A stretch of DNA of 15,138 nt, taken from NCBI GenBank assembly GCA_964650405.1, contig CAZYTO010000132.1, forward strand, positions 1 to 15,138, written 5' to 3'. The notes under the pieces are model-generated. The model ran no database searches. It worked only from the letters and a program-made list of their open reading frames with translations, and was not told where the DNA came from. Shown one piece after another: positions 5,548-15,138 of the stretch. How positions within the stretch are numbered: position 1 is the stretch's first letter; each line of letters starts with the position of its first letter. Made by a program: the position numbers and the translations under genes. Origin of the DNA: CAZYTO01 sp964650405. Lineage in GTDB: Bacteria; Acidobacteriota; Thermoanaerobaculia; Gp7-AA8.

Positions 5548-8500
5548 TCCCAGCCCGCCGTCCGCGCCGTCCTTCTCTTCCTCGTCCTCTACGCGCTCGT
5601 CTACCTCGTCACGCTCGGCGCGGTGGCAGTCGTCAGTTCGTCCTTCGCTGCGCGCTCGTCGCTGCACATGGAGCGCGAAGTGGCGCACGTCCGCGCGCAG
5701 ATCGCAGAAGACGAGGCGGCGCTCGATGCGGAAGCGGAGAAGGTGGCCCGCGCGATCGCGGCGGAGCCGAACGCGGACCGGCGCGGGCTGTTCCGGATCG
5801 TGCAGCCGGGGAGAGCCGCCGCCGCGAATCGCGGCGTCCGCTACATCGCCCCGAGCGGCGACATCGTGGCCTGGGGCGGCGTCGACCTGCCCGTCCCCGG
5901 AACGACCAGCTACGAATTCGACGCCACGAACCTCTACCTGGTACGCAGCCGGGCCACGACGCGCGGCTCGGTGCAGGCCTACGAGCGCATCCCCAATCAG
6001 CCCAGGGCCCATACCCTGCTCGATCCCGACGACGACTGGATCTCGGCGACGATGTTCCACGGCGGCCCGCTGCGGCAGGTGCCCGGCACGAGGCGATTCG
6101 TGCTCGAGCGCCGCACGGACTCCACGCTCTACATCGACATCACGCCGCACACGAAGGCCGAAGTCATCGACGGCACCCGCTCCGACGGGCGCGACGCCGG
6201 CGCGCTGCTCCTGGCCATCGGCGCGCTCGTCACGCTGGCCATGGCCGGCCGGAACCTCTTCGTCACCATCCTCCTCATCGCCGGCGCCCGCGCCGCGCTC
6301 CTGCCACTCACCTTCGAGGACGATCCCCTCCGGATCTTCCGCTTCGACGTCTATGCCTCGCGCATCCTCGGCCCCTTCAGCAAGTCGCCGTTCGACCTCC
6401 TCTTGACCGCGGCGGCGCTGCTGGCCGTCATCGTCGCTGTGACGAGCCACCTCGAGCGGATCGAGATCCGGCGCCTTCCGCAGGCACTGGTGCAGCTCAT
6501 CCGCGCCGCCGTGGCCATCGTGGCCGCCTACGGCTACCTGCTGCTCATCCGGAACCTCGTGGACAACTCGCGCATCTCCGCCATCCCCGATCACATCGTG
6601 CCGCTCTCGGCGGCCCAGGGCGTGCTCCTGGCCTCGCTCCTCCTCCTCGGCTTCAGCCTGCTGCAACTGGCCCGGCACCGGGCCTCACGCACCCACACCT
6701 TCATCGCCCTGGCCGTCACGGCCGTCCCGGTCGTGGCGATCGTCCTCAGCCGCGGCGCGAGGACGGGCCTGGCCTTCGCCGGCATCTCCGGCGCCGTGGC
6801 CCTGGCATTCGTGGTCAGCGCCTTCACGCCCCGCCGCAGTCTGCGCCTGCTGGCCAACGCCGTGCTGCTGCTGCTCGTCGTCTACGTGCCGCTCCAGGAG
6901 TTCGAGCTGCGAACGGCCCGGCACTTCATCGCCGACACCTACGCGCCGCTGGTGGCCGGCGAGGCCGGCCAGCTTCGCTCCAGGATCGAGGACACGCTGC
7001 AGAACGAGTTCTCCCACATCGACCTCGGCTCGGTCCTGCCGGACGACTTCACACGCATGAGCCTGGACGATCTCGCCTATGCGCTCTGGCTGCGCAGCGA
7101 CCTCTCGAAGTGGCGCATCCCCGCCGTGATCAGCGTGCGCGACATCTTCTCGCACCCGGTGTCGCGCTTCGGCGTGGGATTGCCGCAGTTCAGCGAACGG
7201 AGCGCGGAGAACGACCGCGAGATCCTCCAGCTCGGCCGCTGGACCCGCGTGCTGATCCATCATGACTTCGATCTCACCGCCGGGCCCATCCCCATCGGCG
7301 AAGGGAGCGTGCACGTCGTCAATCCGGCCGATCCGGGCGCCACGGCCTTCGCCGACATCTACCGCGACTTCTTCGAGCCGTCGTTCGAAGACACGGCCAC
7401 GGGCCTCCACGCCATCCAGGAGCCGATCGTCTGGGACCGTGAAGGCAACGTGCACGGCACCCTGTCGTACCGCCTGCCCAAGAGCGCGGCCTGGTACTTC
7501 AGCGCCCTGAAGCCGGGCTACGGGATGTGGGTGGAGGAGGGCGGCGCGTCGACCTACGTGCGCCGGACGGACAACGCGCTTTACGCGTTCCCCCTTCAGG
7601 TGCCGTCCCGCGGACAGCTCGTACGCCGCGCGGGCGGCGTGACGCTGTGGGCGATCGCACTGGTGCTGGCCGCGCTGGCGGTACGGTCGCTGCCGCTGCT
7701 GCGCTCATTCTTCCGCACCTCGCCGGGCAGTCTCGACTTCCGCACGCGCACGTCCGCGGCCGTCGCCGCCGTGGTCATCGTGCCGCTGGTCGTCTTCGTC
7801 CTCTTCGTGCGCGCCTACCTCGCCAACCAGCTCGAGACGGCGTACCTCAACCAGGGACAGACCGCTCTCAATGCCGCCGAGCGCGTGATCGAGGACTACC
7901 TCGCCTCGGTGACGTCGAACGCGCGGCCCGAGCAGATCCTCGACGACGACGTCCTGAGCTGGCTGGCCCGGGTCATCGGCCACGACCTCCACCTCTACCG
8001 CGACTCCACGCTCGTGGCCTCCAGCCGGCGCGACCTCTTCGCCGCGCACATCGAGTCGGAGCGACTTCCCGGCGACGTCTACAACGCCATCGTCCTCGGC
8101 GGCGGGCAGATGTTCCGCGCCGTGCGCTCCAGCGGCACGTCGCAGTACATCGAAATCTACAGCCCCATCAACTTCGGAACGGGGCAGAGCTACACGCTGG
8201 CCCTGCCCTTCATCGTGCAGGGACGCCAGATCGAGGCGCAAGTGGGCGATCTTGCCCCGACGATCTATGTGCTGCGCGTCTTCGTCGTCCTGGCCTCGGT
8301 GGGCGTGGCTTTCCGCATCGCCAGCGGCGTGACGACGCCGGTACAGGCGCTCGTCGGCGGCGCGCGTGCCGTGGCCCGCGGCAAGTTCGACGTCGACCTC
8401 GGCGTGCCGAACGATCCCGACCTCGGACTCCTCGTCACGACGTTCCGCGACATGGCCCAGTCCATCCGGCGCCAGCAGAACGACCTCCGCCACGAGCGCG

Positions 8501-9579
8501 ACCGCCTGCAGACGCTGCTGGAGAACGTGGACGCGGCGGTGGTGGTGCTCGTTCCGGGCGAGCGGGCGACGGCGAGCGGCGGGCGGGGGGGAGACGGCGG
8601 CGAAGAGATTGTCGATGCTTCCCGCTCGCCGCACGCCGCAACCCGCTCGCCCGCGGCCAACCCCGCCGGAGCTCCTCCCCAGTCCATCCAGATCGATTCG
8701 ATGAACGCCGCGGCGCGGCGGCTGTTCGCGGATGGCGAGCTGCCCGAGCCGATCCGCGAGCTCCTCCGCCAGCATCCGCCGCAGCACATCGAATCGACCG
8801 AGGTCTCGCTGAACGTGGACGACACCGCGCGGACGTTTCGCGTCTCGATCGTCCCGCTGCCGGAGAGCGAGGAGTCGATGCTCATCGCCGAAGACGTCAC
8901 GGAGATCCTCCGTTCGAACCGGCTCGAGGCATGGGGCGAGATGGCCCGGCAGGTGGCGCATGAGATCAAGAACCCCCTCACGCCCATCCAGCTCACCGCG
9001 GAGCACCTGCGGGCCATGGCCGAGCGCGACGACCCGCGGCTGCCGGAGGTGGTCGGCTCCGCGGCCGACAACATCCTGAGGCAGGTCATCACCCTGCGCG
9101 AGACATCGAAGGAGTTCAGCGACTACGCTTCCCTGCGGCAGGTGCAGAAGAAGCCGCTCGACCTCAGGCGCCTCCTCGAGGACATCGCCGCCGGGTACGC
9201 CGACAGCGGCCAGCGCGGCATCGACTTCCACGCCGACATCGCCCCGGCCACACCCGGCCGCTTCGCCGGCGACGCCCGCCTCCTCCGCGGCGCCGTGGCC
9301 AACCTCATCGAGAATGCATTTCAGGCCGCTCCCGGCGGCCACGTGCGGCTGGCCGCCAATCGCGTCGACTCGCACGTCGTCGTCTCCATCGAGGACGACG
9401 GACCGGGTGTGCCGGCCGAAGACCTGCCCCGCATCTTCGACCCTTACTTCTCCACCAAGACCACCGGCACCGGCCTCGGCCTTGCCATCGCCAGGAAGGC
9501 CGTGGAAGAGCACGGCGGCTCCGTCCACGCCGAGAATCTCAATCCTGGGTTCCGGATCTCGATCGAGCTGCCGGTGTGA
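5515..9579 (+). CDS. Large multi-pass membrane sensor histidine kinase, NtrY-like
   Basis: The product has 1354 residues. By hydrophobicity there is one N-terminal segment (~16-40), an outside region (~41-225), a block of about eight segments (~228-462), a long outside region (~465-705), two segments (~706-726, 748-768), another outside region and a last segment (~916-936). HAMP (~935-988) and a PAS-like domain (~1000-1130) follow. The kinase core has the H-box AHEIKNPLTPIQL with the phosphorylated His1149, N-box NLIENAFQ at 1263-1270, G1 DDGPGVP at 1294-1300 and the F/G2 block IFDPYFSTKTTGTGLGLA at 1307-1324. HAMP-PAS-HEIKNPLTP is typical of NtrY-type kinases. No response regulator gene is adjacent, so its partner is elsewhere. 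The signal is unknown. The PAS-like domain carries a low-complexity insert at ~1014-1047. Confidence 0.93.
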   Translation: MRDDGTAGRHPSQPAVRAVLLFLVLYALVYLVTLGAVAVVSSSFAARSSLHMEREVAHVRAQIAEDEAALDAEAEKVARAIAAEPNADRRGLFRIVQPGRAAAANRGVRYIAPSGDIVAWGGVDLPVPGTTSYEFDATNLYLVRSRATTRGSVQAYERIPNQPRAHTLLDPDDDWISATMFHGGPLRQVPGTRRFVLERRTDSTLYIDITPHTKAEVIDGTRSDGRDAGALLLAIGALVTLAMAGRNLFVTILLIAGARAALLPLTFEDDPLRIFRFDVYASRILGPFSKSPFDLLLTAAALLAVIVAVTSHLERIEIRRLPQALVQLIRAAVAIVAAYGYLLLIRNLVDNSRISAIPDHIVPLSAAQGVLLASLLLLGFSLLQLARHRASRTHTFIALAVTAVPVVAIVLSRGARTGLAFAGISGAVALAFVVSAFTPRRSLRLLANAVLLLLVVYVPLQEFELRTARHFIADTYAPLVAGEAGQLRSRIEDTLQNEFSHIDLGSVLPDDFTRMSLDDLAYALWLRSDLSKWRIPAVISVRDIFSHPVSRFGVGLPQFSERSAENDREILQLGRWTRVLIHHDFDLTAGPIPIGEGSVHVVNPADPGATAFADIYRDFFEPSFEDTATGLHAIQEPIVWDREGNVHGTLSYRLPKSAAWYFSALKPGYGMWVEEGGASTYVRRTDNALYAFPLQVPSRGQLVRRAGGVTLWAIALVLAALAVRSLPLLRSFFRTSPGSLDFRTRTSAAVAAVVIVPLVVFVLFVRAYLANQLETAYLNQGQTALNAAERVIEDYLASVTSNARPEQILDDDVLSWLARVIGHDLHLYRDSTLVASSRRDLFAAHIESERLPGDVYNAIVLGGGQMFRAVRSSGTSQYIEIYSPINFGTGQSYTLALPFIVQGRQIEAQVGDLAPTIYVLRVFVVLASVGVAFRIASGVTTPVQALVGGARAVARGKFDVDLGVPNDPDLGLLVTTFRDMAQSIRRQQNDLRHERDRLQTLLENVDAAVVVLVPGERATASGGRGGDGGEEIVDASRSPHAATRSPAANPAGAPPQSIQIDSMNAAARRLFADGELPEPIRELLRQHPPQHIESTEVSLNVDDTARTFRVSIVPLPESEESMLIAEDVTEILRSNRLEAWGEMARQVAHEIKNPLTPIQLTAEHLRAMAERDDPRLPEVVGSAADNILRQVITLRETSKEFSDYASLRQVQKKPLDLRRLLEDIAAGYADSGQRGIDFHADIAPATPGRFAGDARLLRGAVANLIENAFQAAPGGHVRLAANRVDSHVVVSIEDDGPGVPAEDLPRIFDPYFSTKTTGTGLGLAIARKAVEEHGGSVHAENLNPGFRISIELPV
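8555..8656. repeat. Mirrored heptamer arrays inserted in frame in the kinase PAS-like domain
   Basis: Left units at 8559-8586 are CGAGCGG, GCGACGG, CGAGCGG and CGGGCGG. Right units at 8622-8656 are CCGCTCG, CCGCACG, CCGCAAC, CCGCTCG and CCCGCGG. CGGGCGAGCGGG (8555-8566) pairs exactly with 8642-8653, and CGGCGAGCGG with 8622-8631. The complement of CCGCAAC is GTTGCGG, the unit seen in the gene gaps. The encoded residues (~1014-1047) are Gly/Ala/Ser/Pro-rich and split VVVLVPG from IQIDSMNAAARRLF, which would normally adjoin. Confidence 0.8.
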
Positions 9580-9728
9580 GGGTTGCGGGGTTACGAGGTT
9601 TGCGGGTTTGCGGGTTTGCGGGGTTGCTGAATGAACCCTAACGAGAAACTCTGTAACCAAACAACTCTGTCACTCGTCTTCAAGCCAGTCACCACGTCAC
9701 CCAGTAACCCGCTACAATCATCGGTCCC
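9580..9728 (+). repeat. Heptamer/octamer arrays and a candidate promoter between the kinase and CAP genes
   Basis: After the kinase stop, 9581-9626 is a G-rich array (GGTTGCGG, then GGTTTGCG repeated). The C-rich partner at 9688-9715 has four 7-bp units (GTCACCA, CGTCACC, CAGTAAC, CCGCTAC). TACAAT at 9713-9718 is a good -10 just 10 bp before the CAP gene ATG, implying a nearly leaderless mRNA; no clear -35 is seen. Nothing else is recognisable in this gap. Confidence 0.65.
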
Positions 9729-10664
9729 ATGCGTCGCGCGCTGGTATTGCTCGCATTCCTCGTGACGTCGGCAGCCGTCACGGCGGTCGTCCCCGGAAAT
9801 GACCCTTCCGAGGAGACGAGGATGTCGTTGCGGATGTCGATGCTGCGGCTGATCAACCGTGACCGGAAGCAGTTCGGCCTCCACCCGGTCGACATCGATC
9901 TCCGCCTCTCGTCGGCGGCCGACGGTTACTGCCGCGCCCAGATCCGCAACCGCACCACGGGCCACTTCACCACCGACGGCGTGGCCCCATACATGCGCTA
10001 TTCCTACGCCGGCGGCAACGACGCGGTGAGCGAGAACGCCGCCGCCTGGTCGGCCAACTACAACTTCGACGCAAAGGCGCTGTACGAGATGATCCGCTCC
10101 TCGCAGGAGTCGATGATGCTCGAAGTCAGCCCCCACGACGGCCACCGCCGCACCATCCTCGACCCCTACGCCACGAACGTGGCCATCGGCATGGCCTGGG
10201 AGGCGGGTGAGTTCCGGGTCACTCAGGAGTTCATTCGCCACTACCTCGACTGGTCGCGCCCCCTGCCGCGGGAATCGACGACCGACGCGCCCGTGCTCTG
10301 CAGCGCGAAGCCGCGCGAGGGCTACGTCGTCGACGCCATCACCGTCCACCACGAGCACCTGCCGCAGCCGCTCACCGTCTCGGCCGCCAATCACATCGAC
10401 AGTTACAGCCTCCCCGACTTCCGCCGCGAATACCTCCCCCGACTGCCGAAAGGCCGCGTCTACGACAACGGCGGAACAGGCGACTTCCCTCTCGGCAACG
10501 ACGGCGGGTTCGCCTTCGTCGTTCCCTTCCCCGACGGCCCCGGCGTCTACACCGTCGTGGTCTGGCTGAGGAAAGCCGGCGATGCCCAGCCCATCTCCGC
10601 GACCACCGTCTCGGTTCGCGTCGATGGCACGAAAGCCGGGCACGTGCTGGCCGGCATGCGGTGA
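9729..10664 (+). CDS. Exported CAP-domain (SCP/PR1-like, YkwD-type) protein
   Basis: The 311-residue protein starts with a signal peptide (~1-20, MRRALVLLAFLVTSAAVTA), so it is exported. Residues ~38-172 form a CAP domain: LINRDRKQFGL (41-51), the CAP helix LSSAADGYCRAQIRN, GHFT with His79, SENAA with Glu102, HR with His139, ATNVAIGMAW and RVTQEF (163-168). His79, Glu102 and His139 are the likely cavity residues known from this superfamily. The C-terminal ~130 residues are predicted beta-rich (LTVSAANHIDSYSLPDF, then GVYTVVVWLRK and TTVSVRVDG) and I do not recognise them as a named domain. Bacterial CAP proteins are mostly uncharacterised, so a function beyond an extracytoplasmic role cannot be given. 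No Shine-Dalgarno is seen. Confidence 0.85.
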   Translation: MRRALVLLAFLVTSAAVTAVVPGNDPSEETRMSLRMSMLRLINRDRKQFGLHPVDIDLRLSSAADGYCRAQIRNRTTGHFTTDGVAPYMRYSYAGGNDAVSENAAAWSANYNFDAKALYEMIRSSQESMMLEVSPHDGHRRTILDPYATNVAIGMAWEAGEFRVTQEFIRHYLDWSRPLPRESTTDAPVLCSAKPREGYVVDAITVHHEHLPQPLTVSAANHIDSYSLPDFRREYLPRLPKGRVYDNGGTGDFPLGNDGGFAFVVPFPDGPGVYTVVVWLRKAGDAQPISATTVSVRVDGTKAGHVLAGMR

Positions 10665-10744
10665 GTCGGATTGCCGGGTGAACCCAGCAGCTCAGTTACC
10701 CCGCAACCACGTCATCTCGCAACGCCGTCACCCAGTACCCGTGC
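10665..10744. repeat. C-rich degenerate heptamer array between convergent genes
   Basis: The gap separates the ends of the CAP gene and the 170-residue gene. It contains CCGCAAC, CACGTCA, CTCGCAAC and GCCGTCA-type units. A 15-bp stretch at 10726-10740 (CGTCACCCAGTACCC) repeats the one at 9695-9710 with a single-base difference, so the CAP gene is flanked by direct copies. No other terminator is evident. Confidence 0.6.
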
Positions 10745-11257
10745 TCACGTCGCCCGGATCCACAGCGTGGCATTCGCTGCCGTGGCCTGCCTGGCGGTGA
10801 GGAAGAGCTGCACGTAGGTCTGCACGTCGAGGTCCGCGTCCCACAGTTCGTCGTCCTCGAGGTAGCGATTGGCCAGGCCCATCAGCTCGACGTCGTCCGT
10901 CGGGAGCGAGGCGCGCGCCGCGAAGTCGCGCAACTCCTCCAGCAGGGCCGGCAGGCTGCCGATCTGCAGCGGATCGGCCGCATTCGGCACGGCGATCTCC
11001 AGGATCTCCCCCAGCGCGAAGGGAACGTAGGCGGCGAGGTAGATGTCGATGGCCGTGATCTGCGGCGCCTGCATCATGCTCGCCACGCGCGCCTGCAGCG
11101 CCCGCCAGCCGGTCACAGGCAGCTCGTCGGAGGCATAGACCTCCCCCGCCGCCGGCGCCAGTTGAGGAAACCGCTGACGCAGCGCCGCGTCGACCGCGTC
11201 GCAGAACCCCTCACCGAGCGCAGCTCGGGCATCGCCAACCACGAATGAGAGACCCAC
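10745..11257 (-). CDS. Hypothetical protein, 170 residues
   Basis: I do not recognise the family. The start shown is GTG at 11257; another GTG five codons in is equally possible, and no Shine-Dalgarno is seen before either. The protein is acidic, looks mostly helical and has no signal peptide or membrane segment, so it is probably cytosolic. Visible segments are FCDAVDAALRQRFPQLAP, a central SMMQAPQITAIDIYLAAYVPFALGEILEIAVP and an acidic stretch YLEDDELWDADLD before the C-terminal QLFLTARQATAANATLWIRAT. It lies 83 bp downstream of mfd on the same strand, separated by a mirrored heptamer array, so it may or may not be co-transcribed. Coding status rests on a long frame with GC-rich codon use like its neighbours and on its neat fit between genes. 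Confidence 0.6.
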   Translation of the reverse strand: MGLSFVVGDARAALGEGFCDAVDAALRQRFPQLAPAAGEVYASDELPVTGWRALQARVASMMQAPQITAIDIYLAAYVPFALGEILEIAVPNAADPLQIGSLPALLEELRDFAARASLPTDDVELMGLANRYLEDDELWDADLDVQTYVQLFLTARQATAANATLWIRAT

Positions 11258-11277
11258 GAGACCGCTAGCTTAACCCA

Positions 11278-11340
11278 GGTATCGGGTATCGGGTGTCAGG
11301 TATCGAGTCGAACGACCAGCGACCAGCGATCAGCGATACG
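11278..11340. repeat. Mirrored heptamer arrays downstream of mfd
   Basis: There are four units at 11278-11305 (GGTATCG twice, GGTGTCA, GGTATCG). After a 7-bp gap come four units at 11313-11340 (CGACCAG twice, CGATCAG, CGATACG). The outer units pair (GTATCG with CGATAC). The array ends exactly at the mfd stop codon. Confidence 0.9.
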
Positions 11341-14910
<3,570 letters not shown>

Positions 14911-15112
14911 CTGAAGTCATGCGCCTTGGGGCGGCGGCAGATTCTACCGAGCGCCACCCTGCGTTTCTTCGCCGCGTGCGAAAACGCTCCTTCAAGAGAG
15001 CGCTTGTGACGTGTCGCGCGGAAAACGCTGAAAACGACGTTGCTTGCCTTGTTTCTTCGCGCTCATCCTAGGAACAGTCGCCCATCGCCAAGCTGTTTCG
15101 GAGATCCTGAAA
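14911..15112. promoter_or_regulatory. Upstream region of mfd with a candidate -10 and repeated GAAAACG boxes
   Basis: On the minus strand TAGAAT (14946-14941) is a plausible -10 about 30 bp before the mfd ATG; no good -35 is seen. AAAACGCT occurs at 14981-14988 and 15022-15029, 41 bp apart (about four helical turns), each after a GC-rich CGCG-type stretch. AAAACG recurs at 15031-15036. CGCTC/GAGCG (14985-14989, 14998-15002) can form a small stem. No gene is seen before 15113. Confidence 0.35.
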
Positions 15113-15138
15113 ATGATCCTCGCGGCGATCGTCTCGAC
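15113..15138 (+). CDS. Possible first codons of a plus-strand gene (cut by the window edge)
   Basis: An ATG at 15113 follows GGAG (15100-15103) by 9 bp and opens a hydrophobic frame, MILAAIVS, that runs off the window. It would be divergent from mfd. Eight codons are too few to identify it or to be sure it is real; the same frame is open upstream back to 15032, so an earlier start is also possible. Confidence 0.3.

Noticed and set aside
5431..6678. Minus-strand frame opposite the kinase N-terminus
   Set aside because: Shadow of the membrane-segment coding strand, rich in Glu, Arg, Asp and Gly, with no recognisable domain.
7705..9660. Long minus-strand frame opposite the kinase
   Set aside because: The plus strand has the full HAMP/HisKA/HATPase motif set. 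The minus frame is compositionally biased (Asp/Glu/Arg/His) and runs through the downstream repeat array.

Overview
The window is a dense, GC-rich chromosomal segment (roughly two-thirds G+C by eye). It has no phage, transposase, rRNA, tRNA or CRISPR signature. The gene content suggests a Gram-negative soil or groundwater bacterium, perhaps Acidobacteriota: a TolB/PD40-type amidohydrolase-like exported protein, an NtrY-like membrane kinase, a DUF4783 protein, a secreted cupin, a CAP-domain protein, NamZ and Mfd. That assignment is inference from gene families, not proven.

Layout. The left edge (minus strand) carries queA (tRNA queuosine synthesis) followed 10 bp later by the start of an exported PD40-repeat protein. 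Divergently (plus strand), a MoaB/MogA-type protein overlaps by ATGA with namZ (exo-muramidase). Then come an exported cupin, an RluA-type pseudouridine synthase, a small exported DUF4783 protein coupled to a 1354-residue multi-pass histidine kinase, and an exported CAP-domain protein. On the minus strand from the right are mfd (transcription-repair coupling factor) and a 170-residue protein of unknown function. The right edge may hold the first codons of another plus-strand gene. Most genes are housekeeping or envelope functions and do not form one pathway.

The main point of interest is not a gene. Nearly every gene gap contains short arrays of degenerate 7- or 8-bp units (GGTATCG, GTTGCGG, CGACCAG, TCGGTTG and similar), usually as a G-rich array facing a C-rich array so that the pair forms an inverted repeat. 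Arrays of the same type lie in frame inside two conserved proteins: the Mfd linker and the PAS-like domain of the kinase. QueA carries an in-frame insert of about 58 residues built on a 32-bp inverted repeat with one mismatch. In all three the frame stays open and the family motifs on both sides are intact. For QueA and Mfd, removing the insert restores the usual family length. This resembles, by analogy only, the Rickettsia palindromic elements that insert in frame into protein genes. Here it appears as a heptamer/octamer family that I do not recognise. In two further places the arrays seem to supply gene-start signals: the shared queA/moaB promoter region and the kinase start codon.
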